The notes beneath the pieces are model-generated. The model did no database searches, was not told the origin of the DNA, and saw only the letters and a list, made by a program, of their open reading frames with translations. From an uncultured bacterium (GTDB lineage Bacteria > Patescibacteriota > Patescibacteriia > CAIQCM01): a stretch of DNA of 22,184 bases. Below, piece by piece: positions 1 through 6,821 of this stretch (position 1 is the stretch's first letter; every line of letters begins with the position of its first letter). The translations under genes and the position numbers were made by a program. The stretch lies in contig CAIQCM010000104.1 in the NCBI GenBank assembly GCA_903870305.1, positions 1 to 22,184 of the forward strand, read 5' to 3'.

Positions 1-63
1 ATACGGGAAAAAATAACCGTGTTTAATTAACCTCATTCTAAAAATAAGTTAAAAGGAAACTTT

Positions 64-204
64 ATCGGTGCGGCGATTGTCGCGATAATCTACACGGTAT
101 ATATTTTAATGCATCCGCTCGCATCAAAACCGCAAATGGTAATTACACTAGTGGTTCTCAATGCTTTGACGATCGTGCTCATGTCTTTCGCCTTCAAAGG
201 TTAA
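64..204 (+). CDS. possible small two-helix membrane protein, start uncertain
   Basis: A reading frame is open from just after a stop at 28-30 to the TAA at 202-204 and encodes two hydrophobic stretches separated by a short 'HPLASKPQ' loop, which looks like a real small membrane protein. The only in-frame ATG is at 109 and would cut away the first helix, leaving 31 residues. An AAAGGA-like ribosome site at about 53-58 sits just upstream of an ATC codon at 64, and an ATT codon follows at 76, so a rare ATC or ATT start, a sequencing error, or a frameshifted upstream gene are all possible. All three forward frames carry a stop within the first 30 bases, so no upstream gene reads into it uninterrupted. 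I do not recognise the family. Confidence 0.35.
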   Translation: MGAAIVAIIYTVYILMHPLASKPQMVITLVVLNALTIVLMSFAFKG

Positions 205-252
205 AAAAAGAGCATATCATTGGATAAGAACATCGAATGACGCATTAAATTT

Positions 253-537
253 ATGTGGGCGATCATTGCGTTTATCATCGGCATCTTTGCACCGCGGCTT
301 GTTTCAATATATCTATATTTCTTCACTAGCTGGTTTTCGGGCGCGTTTCACACCAAAGGGTGGCCGATCCTGGGGTTCCTCTTCATGCCGCGAACCATGC
401 TTTGGTACAGCGTTGTTGCTACTTGGTGGGGCGGACACTGGGGGCTATTGCAATATATTTTGCTTGCAGTCGCGATTTTGAGTGACCTAGGCGTCGGCAA
501 ATCAACATACAAGCGCAAGCCGTACGGTTATCTGTAG
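253..537 (+). CDS. small hypothetical membrane protein (94 aa)
   Basis: The protein has 94 residues. Residues 2-27 form a hydrophobic helix, a Trp-rich middle part (about 32-61) follows, a second helix spans about 64-80, and the end is a short basic tail. No catalytic motif is visible, and I do not recognise a named family, although small polytopic proteins of this type are common in Patescibacteria. The ATG at 253 gives a sensible membrane-embedded N-terminus. No strong ribosome site precedes it. It lies 48 bases after another small membrane ORF on the same strand and is followed 25 bases later by a hairpin terminator, so the two may form a short transcription unit. A second ORF in another frame (266-481) lacks protein-like composition and is a shadow. 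Confidence 0.7.
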   Translation: MWAIIAFIIGIFAPRLVSIYLYFFTSWFSGAFHTKGWPILGFLFMPRTMLWYSVVATWWGGHWGLLQYILLAVAILSDLGVGKSTYKRKPYGYL

Positions 538-562
538 GACGGACCGGAAACCAAATCACACA

Positions 563-582
563 CCGTCCGAAAGGGCGGTTTT
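563..582 (+). terminator. rho-independent terminator
   Basis: CCGTCC (563-568) pairs with GGGCGG (573-578) around a GAAA loop, with one G-T pair, and is followed by TTTT. It closes the small membrane protein gene ending at 537. Confidence 0.8.
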
Positions 583-620
583 GTCATTATTGATTTAGAT
601 TCAGGTGCGTCAATACCCCA

Positions 621-649
621 TTGACATAAGCCAAAAAATCTGATAATAA
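621..649 (+). promoter_or_regulatory. sigma70-type promoter for the lipoprotein gene
   Basis: A perfect -35 TTGACA (621-626) is followed after 17 bases by TAATAA (644-649), an imperfect -10. A second TTGACA at 664-669 has no matching -10. An AAAGGA ribosome site (704-709) lies 12 bases before the ATG at 722. Confidence 0.55.
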
Positions 650-721
650 GGCGGTATGGTTTTTTGACAATCAATATCAACCAACAGACCAACGACAGTA
701 AAGAAAGGACTCGGTAGTACC

Positions 722-2899
722 ATGCGCAAATTCACGGCTCTCTCAATGCTAGTTTTCTCTGCCTGCGGAGGATCGTCAGGCGGCAAAAAAGCCCCGGACG
801 GTTCCGCACCCGGCCCATCTGCGGACGGCGGCCAATCGATCATCGCGTCCGGCTTGAGCTGTCCGGCGGTCAAACCGTGCGGGGGCAATCCGGTCGGAAC
901 CTGGAACATCACCAATTTCTGTCTCGCCGGCCTAGGCGAGGAGATGGCGGCGCAAAGCCAGACCGATGGCGGCGTTTTGAGCGGCTCCGACAAGTGCCTG
1001 ACTGATATTCGCTTGGTCGTGGACGGGACCATCGAATTCCAAGCCGACGGCACGTATGCGACCAAGAATAGGACCGCAGCCAGACTGGAATCCAAGTTCA
1101 ACGATAGTTGTCTCCGTAATCAAGGCCAGAGCTGTTCACAGCAAGCCGGTTGCGGAGCGGTCGGCGCCGATGGCGTGTGCACCTGCTTCAAGGATGAACC
1201 GTCCGACAGCGGTCCCAATTCATCCACATCATCCGGAGTTTTTATGGCGGCGAGGGATGTTCTGTATACCGCGGCCAATGAAAATACGTATGCGTCAACT
1301 TTGACGACCTCGGCATGCAGCTCGTTCCCGTGCGATGTACAGAAATGGACATCGATCGACCTTGTCGATTATTGCGTCGATGGCGACACGATGAAGTTCG
1401 TCGAATCGGAAGGCAGTGGCCTTTATACGGTCATTACCGCCGTGCGGGCCAGCGGGCCAGGCACGATCGCCGTTTCGCCGTTGCCGACTAAGGCACCGGA
1501 CAGTCCGGCGCCTGTGGCGGCGCCGACCGCGGTTAACGCCGGCGACCCGCCCGTCACTTTCAATGCTTGCGGCGGGAATATCGTGGGAACTTGGAACATC
1601 TCCAAGCTCTCTTTGGCGAGCAGCTCGCAAGTGATGCTGTTGAAGTACGTCCGCAGCTTTGATGAGAACGGCGAGTGCGCCACTGCGGTTAACGTGACGG
1701 ATACGGGAATCCTTGTCTTTCAGCCGCACAGCTCGAATTTCACCGGCGGCGCCGGGTACTGCTCGTTCGCCGAAAATCCGGTGTTCGCCGTATCCTATTC
1801 GACCGCTTGTCTCGCGGCCAAAGCCAAGAGCTGCGACGATCTCGATAAGTCGCTCAAGGCCGAAACGCTCGCGAGCGACGCGACGGCGGTCGTCGGTTGC
1901 GCTCTTGCGTCCGGCGACGTCTGCGCATGCGCCAAGACGCATCAGTATTCGTTCGCCGATTGCGAGTACGATACCAGTTCGCTGTGGTTGGATTTCTATA
2001 CAGCACCGGTCGACACCAGCGTCCAGAACGTGATCGCGACCGATACACATAATTATTGCGTTTCCGGCAACACGCTGAGTGTACAGAATTCCTGGTTTCG
2101 AATCGGTGGCTTGAACGGTTCGGTGGTGATGACGGCCGTGAGGGCCGACAGCCCGGCGACCGGACTCGATGCCGGAACCGATGTGTCGCGTCCCGATGCC
2201 ACGGCCGGTCGTTTGAACGCCGATGCCGGAGCGCCGGATAACAGAATTGCCGATGTAAAACAGGATGACGCGTCGCCTCTCGACGCCATGCCGATCGACG
2301 CGACACCGGTGCCTCTAAGCACTATGCCGCCATCGATGGCAGCGACCTGCCAGGCGGCGGCTACCGCTCCTTGCGGTGGCGATCTGACCGGGAACTGGAA
2401 TGTCGTCGGCATTTGCGACCAATGGTTGAACATGACGGAATTCCTCGCCGACTGGGGCGGTAATTGTCCCACCTCGGGCGACTATATCGATCATGGAACG
2501 GTCGCGCTTAACGCCGACGGAACTTGTCTCTTTGACGAAGTGACGACCTACGAGATCGATAAATCGGTAAGCTGCCTTGCGCAAAAGAGCATGACCTGTG
2601 ACAGCATGAACCAGACGTTCGCAGATGCTGTGGGAACAAACGAAATGATCTCGGGCGGATGCGTCTTGAGCACGGCCGACAACTGCCATTGCGAAAAGGT
2701 CTTCAGCTCCCCGGACACGTGCAAATACATGACGACCGCGACGACCATCACTACGGTGAACCTCGACGGTACGAATGAATGGGGACCCTATCCATACTGC
2801 GTGCAAGGGAATGCGCTCACGATCTTTATACCGGCGTGGTCGGCGACCGGCACCGCTCTTAACGCCAACGCCGCGTTTTTCATGACCAGAGCTAACTGA
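722..2899 (+). CDS. secreted lipoprotein with three Cys-rich 'CGG..GTWN' repeats, Myxococcota style
   Basis: The 725-residue protein opens with a short signal (RK at 2-3, hydrophobic core 4-14) ending in Ser-Ala-Cys15, a plausible but loose lipobox, and then a Gly/Ser/Asp-rich linker. Three related domains follow at about 47-243, 281-485 and 543-725. Each begins with Pro/Ala-Cys-Gly-Gly, five residues later a Gly-Thr/Asn-Trp-Asn motif, and carries about eight Cys and a 'YCV.G..' motif near its end. The linkers are rich in Asp, Ala and Pro ('DAGTDVSRPDA'). This domain type and the DA-rich linkers are, from memory, typical of uncharacterised outer-membrane lipoproteins of Myxococcota, and are unexpected in a CPR genome. 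The gene is a single unit with its own promoter and two hairpins behind it. Function is unknown. A role on the cell surface is inferred from the signal and the disulfide-rich composition. Transfer from a host or prey bacterium is an inference. Confidence 0.85.
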   Translation: MRKFTALSMLVFSACGGSSGGKKAPDGSAPGPSADGGQSIIASGLSCPAVKPCGGNPVGTWNITNFCLAGLGEEMAAQSQTDGGVLSGSDKCLTDIRLVVDGTIEFQADGTYATKNRTAARLESKFNDSCLRNQGQSCSQQAGCGAVGADGVCTCFKDEPSDSGPNSSTSSGVFMAARDVLYTAANENTYASTLTTSACSSFPCDVQKWTSIDLVDYCVDGDTMKFVESEGSGLYTVITAVRASGPGTIAVSPLPTKAPDSPAPVAAPTAVNAGDPPVTFNACGGNIVGTWNISKLSLASSSQVMLLKYVRSFDENGECATAVNVTDTGILVFQPHSSNFTGGAGYCSFAENPVFAVSYSTACLAAKAKSCDDLDKSLKAETLASDATAVVGCALASGDVCACAKTHQYSFADCEYDTSSLWLDFYTAPVDTSVQNVIATDTHNYCVSGNTLSVQNSWFRIGGLNGSVVMTAVRADSPATGLDAGTDVSRPDATAGRLNADAGAPDNRIADVKQDDASPLDAMPIDATPVPLSTMPPSMAATCQAAATAPCGGDLTGNWNVVGICDQWLNMTEFLADWGGNCPTSGDYIDHGTVALNADGTCLFDEVTTYEIDKSVSCLAQKSMTCDSMNQTFADAVGTNEMISGGCVLSTADNCHCEKVFSSPDTCKYMTTATTITTVNLDGTNEWGPYPYCVQGNALTIFIPAWSATGTALNANAAFFMTRAN

Positions 2900-2926
2900 A
2901 CCGCGGCACGCCGCTCTTTCGAACCT

Positions 2927-2960
2927 GACCAACATCCAAAAGGTGTTGGTCTCTTTGTTT
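2927..2960 (+). terminator. terminator of the lipoprotein gene
   Basis: A 10-bp stem, GACCAACATC (2927-2936) with GGTGTTGGTC (2942-2951), one G-T pair and loop CAAAA, precedes TCTTTGTTT. It lies 27 bases after the stop codon. Confidence 0.85.
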
Positions 2961-2970
2961 CCAAGCAAAA

Positions 2971-2998
2971 CCCCGGTTATTATATCGGGGCGTTTTGT
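2971..2998. terminator. second, probably bidirectional terminator
   Basis: CCCCG (2971-2975) pairs with CGGGG (2986-2990). AAAA precedes the stem and CGTTTTG follows it, so it can act in both directions between the plus-strand lipoprotein gene and the minus-strand operon beyond it. Confidence 0.6.
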
Positions 2999-3042
2999 TT
3001 TTATATCGTGGCAATGGGAACGGTTGTTCAATTAAAGAAAAA

Positions 3043-3061
3043 CGCGCTCCCGGGGAGCGCG
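3043..3061 (-). terminator. terminator of the minus-strand operon 4056-3075
   Basis: CGCGCTCC (3043-3050) and GGAGCGCG (3054-3061) form a GC-rich stem with a very tight loop. On the minus strand it is followed by TTTTTCTTT. It lies 13 bases past the stop of the 89-residue protein. Confidence 0.85.
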
Positions 3062-3074
3062 CTAAACGGCGGTG

Positions 3075-3344
3075 CTAGAAGTTGATGGTGCGAACGGCAT
3101 ACGATGCGGTCGTTGCGCCGGCGGAAACCGGGACAACGGCCATGGTCGTGATCGGTTGCGCGGCGGCGCTGCATAGCTCTCTGATGACGCCGTTAGCATT
3201 TATCTTGCAGCTGGACGAGACGGTGACCGAGACGGAAATGGTCGACTTGCGACTGTCGGCGGTTGCGTTTGGGCGGGGAAAGAGCGAGACGCAGACCAGG
3301 GTCGTACCAAAGGCGAGCGAGCGACTGATTTTTTTAATTGTCAT
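3075..3344 (-). CDS. small secreted protein, possibly a minimal spore-coat-U/pilin-like fold
   Basis: The 89-residue product has a signal peptide (basic 4-8, hydrophobic 9-22, likely cleavage after Ala29) and a mature part of about 60 residues with alternating beta-type sequence. Two Cys (46, 58) could form a disulfide, and the C-terminus ends 'AVRTINF'. The pattern 'SVSVTVSSSCKI...' plus a terminal Phe strand is reminiscent of spore-coat-U (SCPU) or fimbrial Ig-like subunits. Those domains are usually much longer, so this is only a resemblance. A GGAGAA ribosome site lies just before the ATG. The gene starts 13 bases after the membrane-anchored six-Cys protein and shares its terminator, so both are probably co-transcribed and act outside the membrane. 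Confidence 0.7.
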   Translation of the reverse strand: MTIKKISRSLAFGTTLVCVSLFPRPNATADSRKSTISVSVTVSSSCKINANGVIRELCSAAAQPITTMAVVPVSAGATTASYAVRTINF

Positions 3345-3357
3345 TTTTTCTCCAATA

Positions 3358-4056
3358 CTATTTCCAAACCGCGGCGACGGGAGCGGTGGAAGACGAAGTC
3401 ATCTGCGGCGGGAAAATTTTTGGATCCGACGAAAGCGTGCCGACCTTTGCGGTCCAAATTTTCTTGTCCGCATTGATGCCGAAGATCAGGCGCTTGTCCG
3501 AACAACCGTAGGTCGCCACGTCGCCTTTGTCGGAGAAAGGCAGCGTGCCGGTAAAAGGCGAACACATAATGCCGCCCTTAAGTTCGATAAGCCACGCGCC
3601 GTCGGCTGCTGATCCGGGTGCGGAAATTTTGCCGGGTTTTGGCAGGGGCTTGGTAAGTGTTAGCGCCAGTGACGATGCAGGACTGGCCGGGTCTTTGATG
3701 CAGAGCAAGGTTTTGACATCGCCCTTTATTTCAAAGCACGGATCTTGGATATCATTTCCGACCGTGCAGCGCCAAGCGTCGGCGCGAAACGGCGCGGCTA
3801 TTGAATTGGTCCAGCAGGAACCGTCGACGACGGTCGCGCCCGTTTCCGGCGCAGTCGGTACGTAATCGATGACCTTGGTGGCGGTCGGATACGGCTCCAG
3901 CGAGACGCGCTGTAATTCGATAAGCATGTCGCGTTCATATTGTTTGGCGCTGCCGTAGGTCCTGCCAAGCCAAAAACCGAAAAACGGGAGCGCGGCGAAA
4001 AGGATAAGCGCCAGCGTCGCCGAAAACCGCGTTACCTTGTTCCATTCTATCTTCAT
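3358..4056 (-). CDS. membrane-anchored extracytoplasmic six-Cys domain protein with WNKVT N-terminus
   Basis: From the ATG at 4056 the protein has 232 residues. It starts MKIEWNKVT, has one transmembrane helix at about 12-31, and then an external region. That region carries spaced Cys motifs, SCW, WRC, DPCF, LLC, a further MC and YGC, enough for three disulfides. Domains with this Cys/Trp spacing occur as extracellular modules in Actinobacteria and other phyla, as far as I recall, without a known function. The frame is open to 4074, but the downstream Met is preferred because it gives the same N-terminus as the 55-residue protein at 5369-5536 and sits at the same distance from a shared promoter-like sequence. 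The 89-residue secreted protein follows 13 bases later. An envelope sensor or binding role is a guess. Confidence 0.8.
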   Translation of the reverse strand: MKIEWNKVTRFSATLALILFAALPFFGFWLGRTYGSAKQYERDMLIELQRVSLEPYPTATKVIDYVPTAPETGATVVDGSCWTNSIAAPFRADAWRCTVGNDIQDPCFEIKGDVKTLLCIKDPASPASSLALTLTKPLPKPGKISAPGSAADGAWLIELKGGIMCSPFTGTLPFSDKGDVATYGCSDKRLIFGINADKKIWTAKVGTLSSDPKIFPPQMTSSSTAPVAAVWK

Positions 4057-4061
4057 GGATC

Positions 4062-4074
4062 TATCGTAGCACAT
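4062..4074 (-). promoter_or_regulatory. extended -10 element, probable leaderless start
   Basis: On the minus strand GTGCTACGATAGATCC directly precedes the ATG at 4056. TGC-TACGAT fits an extended -10 ending about seven bases before the ATG, which would start the mRNA at or next to the start codon. The same arrangement precedes the gene at 5536. Confidence 0.45.
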
Positions 4075-4113
4075 TAATTAAAAGCCGGGATAGCTCGTCC
4101 CTTGGTTTAAGAA

Positions 4114-4143
4114 AAACCCGCGTCGATCGCTCGGCGCGGGTTT
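4114..4143 (-). terminator. terminator of the DUF2817 peptidase gene
   Basis: AAACCCGCG (4114-4122) and CGCGGGTTT (4135-4143) form a nine-pair stem with a 12-base loop. On the minus strand the T tract GGGTTTTTCTT follows. It is 15 bases beyond the stop codon at 4158. Confidence 0.85.
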
Positions 4144-4157
4144 GCTCGTTTGTGTTA

Positions 4158-5237
4158 TCAGGAAAGCGCTTTGATGCTTGACTGCCAAAGGCCTTGCAGC
4201 GCCTCATGGCATTTTTGCATCCAAGCCGCATCCCAAACAGGTGCGAAGGTTTTGCAGAACGCCTCTTCCTGCTCTTGGACGATCCCGGGATCAACCTCGC
4301 CAACTTTCTCCGGATGGTGCGTGAGCCAGTTCTTGGCGACGATGGCGGGGAAGCTTTCTTCCTTCGGGATGGCTGTTCCCATTTCAAGACCGATGCCCGT
4401 GTACTGGCATGACGACGGAAGCCATCGGCTCATTGCCGAAAGGTGGTCGCCATTCACGCCAACGACGATGCTTTCGTCGGTGTTGATGAAATTGACCCGT
4501 TCTCCAAATATTGCTCGGGTCCTGTCCGCCGCCGCGCCCTTGTTCGAGGGAAGCGGGGACAAGATTGTCGCTTCGCCGTCGTTCCCCATGCCGGTGTGAA
4601 AGTCGATCGCCACGACCCGCTCCAGTTGAGCGAAAAGCGGTTCTTGGCATGCCTTGCGGAGGTGTGCGCCGCTCACACAAGTTGTTTTGCCGCCGAAAAA
4701 AATACCCGAACGGCTTTGCCACTGGCCGGAAACGGCCGCCCTGAATCGCATGCGGTCTGCCGCCATCTCCTTGAGGGCGGCCAAACTGTCGCGGTTCAGG
4801 TCCTTGGGCTCGACCAAAGCGCGGATCGCTTCGTAGTAATTGTTCTCCGGGCGCGTGAGATCAAAGCATCCCCGGTTCGGATCAACGTTGTATTGGTCAA
4901 CCCGCTGCCGGCAAGAAAAACCGAACGGGTTCACCAGGTGGACAAGGATGAGGCCGGTGCCTTTGGGAAGCTCGAGATACAATTTCTCTTCAAGGATGCG
5001 GCAGAGGAGCCGGTGTCCGGGATGTCCTTCAATCCCATGAACCCCGGTTATGATCTTGATCGCGTTAGTGATTGTTTCGTCGCCGGGGGCGAAGCTGCTA
5101 AAGTACAATGTTCGAAGCTCTTCGGCGCATTCGCCCCTGGCTTCATGCGGAAACGACATCGGAAGTAAGAATCCGCGGTTTTTAGCCAAGGTTCTTATTT
5201 CGGCAGATGCACGGCCATAGGTTGGAAGCTCATACAT
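4158..5237 (-). CDS. M14-like zinc peptidase, DUF2817 family
   Basis: The 359-residue protein shows the layout of DUF2817, a group of zinc carboxypeptidase-like (M14 fold) enzymes. 'GVHGIEG' gives the HxxE zinc pair His67/Glu70. 'DPNRG' at 119-123 matches the Asn-Arg substrate-carboxylate motif. 'DFHTG' supplies the third zinc ligand His214, and 'GLEMGT' places a candidate catalytic Glu at 285. There is no signal peptide or membrane helix, so it is likely cytoplasmic. It would remove a terminal residue from a peptide or hydrolyse a similar amide; the substrate cannot be told. The ATG at 5237 has an AAAGGA site eight bases upstream, and a promoter lies at 5286-5314. It is flanked by terminators on both sides and is monocistronic. 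Length is close to the family norm, and no active-site residue seems missing. Confidence 0.85.
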   Translation of the reverse strand: MYELPTYGRASAEIRTLAKNRGFLLPMSFPHEARGECAEELRTLYFSSFAPGDETITNAIKIITGVHGIEGHPGHRLLCRILEEKLYLELPKGTGLILVHLVNPFGFSCRQRVDQYNVDPNRGCFDLTRPENNYYEAIRALVEPKDLNRDSLAALKEMAADRMRFRAAVSGQWQSRSGIFFGGKTTCVSGAHLRKACQEPLFAQLERVVAIDFHTGMGNDGEATILSPLPSNKGAAADRTRAIFGERVNFINTDESIVVGVNGDHLSAMSRWLPSSCQYTGIGLEMGTAIPKEESFPAIVAKNWLTHHPEKVGEVDPGIVQEQEEAFCKTFAPVWDAAWMQKCHEALQGLWQSSIKALS

Positions 5238-5285
5238 GGGAACCGTCCTTTCTCGCTTGTCAAAAAACTATCTGTCGCTGGGTGG

Positions 5286-5314
5286 ATATTGGCATAAAGT
5301 AACGATCCGGTCAA
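5286..5314 (-). promoter_or_regulatory. promoter of the DUF2817 peptidase gene
   Basis: Minus strand TTGACC (5314-5309), 17-base spacer, then CAATAT (5291-5286) preceded by TGC, an extended -10. The predicted leader is about 40 bases and contains the AAAGGA ribosome site. Confidence 0.45.
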
Positions 5315-5327
5315 TCCGGCGGATTTT

Positions 5328-5359
5328 AAAAAGACCGCGTTTTTGGCGCGGTCTTTTTT
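5328..5359. terminator. strong bidirectional terminator
   Basis: AAAAAGACCGCG (5328-5339) and CGCGGTCTTTTT (5347-5358) pair perfectly over 12 bases around TTTTTGG, with T tracts on both strands. It lies nine bases past the stop of the 55-residue membrane peptide and insulates it from the peptidase gene. A plus-strand ORF covering this hairpin (5236-5478) is a shadow. Confidence 0.9.
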
Positions 5360-5368
5360 GTGGTGCGG

Positions 5369-5536
5369 TTATAAATTTTCTGGTTTTGTATATTGGATAT
5401 TCGCGGCATCGACCTTATGCTGTAGCGCCGCGCCGTAAACGGCCCCGAAATAGAAAAATACAAAAGGCCACGCGATAAAAATGGCAAGCGCGATCGTCTT
5501 AGAATACCAGGTGACCTTGTTCCATTGAAGTTTCAT
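5369..5536 (-). CDS. 55-residue membrane protein with WNKVT N-terminus
   Basis: From the ATG at 5536 the product starts MKLQWNKVTWYSK. It has a single aromatic-rich transmembrane helix (about 14-37) and a short polar tail. It is clearly related to the first 40 residues of the 232-residue protein at 3358-4056 but has no external domain, so it is either a stand-alone anchor module or a decayed paralogue. The frame is open upstream to 5572, but those residues would be encoded across the promoter-like sequence, and starting at MKLQWNKVT aligns both paralogues. It is monocistronic between two strong hairpins. No function is known to me. The sequence type recurs in Parcubacteria genomes. Confidence 0.75.
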   Translation of the reverse strand: MKLQWNKVTWYSKTIALAIFIAWPFVFFYFGAVYGAALQHKVDAANIQYTKPENL

Positions 5537-5539
5537 ATA

Positions 5540-5566
5540 TCTATAATAGCACGGAAGTTCGGCAAA
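5540..5566 (-). promoter_or_regulatory. extended -10 promoter, probable leaderless start
   Basis: Minus strand TTGTTT, an 18-base spacer ending TGC, then TATTAT ending six bases before the ATG at 5536. The block GTGCTA..ATAGAT..ATGAA is shared with the paralogue at 4056. The -35 overlaps the T tract of the terminator of the upstream DUF5666 gene. Confidence 0.5.
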
Positions 5567-5567
5567 A

Positions 5568-5599
5568 AACAAAAATGACCCCGAGGGATCATTTTTGTT
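5568..5599 (-). terminator. terminator of the DUF5666 protein gene
   Basis: AACAAAAATGA (5568-5578) and TCATTTTTGTT (5589-5599) form an 11-pair stem with a CCCCGAGGGA loop that can add two more pairs. The minus strand continues TTTTTTG. It is 17 bases past the stop codon. Confidence 0.85.
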
Positions 5600-5615
5600 G
5601 AATGATAGTCGACCT

Positions 5616-6689
5616 TTATTGTTTGATCATGACCTTGGTGGCGGTCACGTTACTATTGGTTCTGTCCCAGACGCCGGAGACCATAACGGTTTGTCCGACA
5701 ACGATGTCGGAAAGCGTGGCCGCCGCTTTACCCTTTTTGAATACGGTCGTCGAAGTGGTGTTAATGGTTTGAGCGCCGCGGTTTTTGCTTTGCAAGGTGA
5801 AACTGGCGCCGTTAACGGCCGTGACGCTGCCCGTGAAGGTGCCGTTTCTGGCTTGAAGCGAATTGTCGCGGATGGTTTGAGCGGTAAAGGTCGTGCCGTT
5901 CTGCAATCCGGTCGCGACCAAGGTGTCGCCGTTCTGGATCAAGCTCGCGTCAACGATAGTCGCGCCATAGCGGCGCATCAGCTTGGCGCCGGCGACGTTG
6001 ATCGTAAAGGTAGTGCCTTTTTTATCGGTCAAAGAGATCGTTGTGCCGGAAACGGATTGCACCGTACCGGTTTTGGTTGTGCGTTTAATCATGATTCGGA
6101 CGATCGAGGCGTTGAGCGTGTTGTTCGCCGAGTCGACGGCGCCGGTGATAAGCATGTTCTCGCCAACGGCCAAGTCGGAGAGGGTGGCGGCCTGTTTTGA
6201 ATTTCCGATGAATTTTTCAATAACCGTGGCCGTGGTCGTATTTACCGTGAGCGTCGCATTGGCCTTGGTCGTCAGGGTGAAGCTGGCGCCATTAACGGCG
6301 GCGATCGTGCCGGTGGTGTGGTCGCGCAAAGTGCCCATTGAGGCGTCTTGGACAATGGAGGCGGTGATATTGGTGCCGCTCACTGTCCCCGTCACCTTGA
6401 TCGTATCGCCGGTCTGGATGTCGGTTATGGGCATTGCAGCATTAGCTTTGCGGCGGAATTTCGTTTTGCTTGCGTCAACCGTATAGGTAGTGTTGTTCGC
6501 GCCATTCACGGTAATGGTCGTGCTGTTAATTGAGGCAACGGTACCGACGGCGGCGCGAACTATTTTTCCGTCATGGATGGTGGCCGAAGGTTCGGTTGTC
6601 GTTTGCGCAGAAACAAGCGCCGGGGATAGCGCAAAGAGCATGGTTAAAGCGGCAATTATGCCGCTGACTGATGAAAGTTTTTTAAACAT
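5616..6689 (-). CDS. secreted protein with four DUF5666 repeats
   Basis: The 357-residue protein has a signal peptide (hydrophobic 9-27, likely cleavage near Ala28) and four consecutive repeats of about 70 residues (46-115, 126-201, 207-275, 286-355). Each repeat opens G[TS]V..V.[GS]..[FI][TS]L and ends with a 'GD.[IL].[VA]TG' or equivalent strand pair plus an 'A..I' segment, the pattern of DUF5666, a small beta-barrel domain common in CPR and other bacteria. The composition is rich in Thr, Ala and Val, with no Cys. It is probably displayed or secreted; whether it binds a ligand or forms a structural fibre is unknown. It is monocistronic, divergent from dacA across a 132-base spacer, and ends at a strong terminator. 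Confidence 0.85.
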   Translation of the reverse strand: MFKKLSSVSGIIAALTMLFALSPALVSAQTTTEPSATIHDGKIVRAAVGTVASINSTTITVNGANNTTYTVDASKTKFRRKANAAMPITDIQTGDTIKVTGTVSGTNITASIVQDASMGTLRDHTTGTIAAVNGASFTLTTKANATLTVNTTTATVIEKFIGNSKQAATLSDLAVGENMLITGAVDSANNTLNASIVRIMIKRTTKTGTVQSVSGTTISLTDKKGTTFTINVAGAKLMRRYGATIVDASLIQNGDTLVATGLQNGTTFTAQTIRDNSLQARNGTFTGSVTAVNGASFTLQSKNRGAQTINTTSTTVFKKGKAAATLSDIVVGQTVMVSGVWDRTNSNVTATKVMIKQ

Positions 6690-6741
6690 AACATTTATGT
6701 GCTTATTTAATGCGTAAATTATTAATGTCGCTATTATTATT

Positions 6742-6760
6742 TAGACGGTATTTGCGTCTA
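6742..6760. other. small inverted repeat in the divergent spacer
   Basis: TAGACG (6742-6747) and CGTCTA (6755-6760) form a six-pair palindrome with a seven-base gap in the spacer between the DUF5666 gene and dacA. It could be an operator. Nothing else supports that. Confidence 0.25.
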
Positions 6761-6802
6761 TTCCTTACATGACAGACCTCATCATCCCGTTGCGCTTCAT
6801 TA

Positions 6803-6821
6803 TATAGTATACTCGTTGTCT
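6803..6821 (+). promoter_or_regulatory. -10 element of the dacA-ABC operon
   Basis: TATACT at 6808-6813 lies eight bases before the ATG at 6822, so the transcript would start at or next to the start codon. No good -35 is found at the right distance, and there is no ribosome site. Confidence 0.4.

Noticed and set aside
1295..2050. 251-codon minus-strand frame inside the lipoprotein gene
   Set aside because: The plus-strand frame shows three conserved Cys-rich repeats and a signal peptide; the antisense product is Arg-rich without domains.
4443..5168. 241-codon plus-strand frame over the DUF2817 gene
   Set aside because: Antisense shadow; the minus-strand protein has zinc-site motifs, ribosome site, promoter and terminator.
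5236..5478. 80-codon plus-strand frame
   Set aside because: It runs through a strong bidirectional terminator and into the antisense of the 55-residue WNKVT gene; Arg/Lys-rich tail is an artefact.
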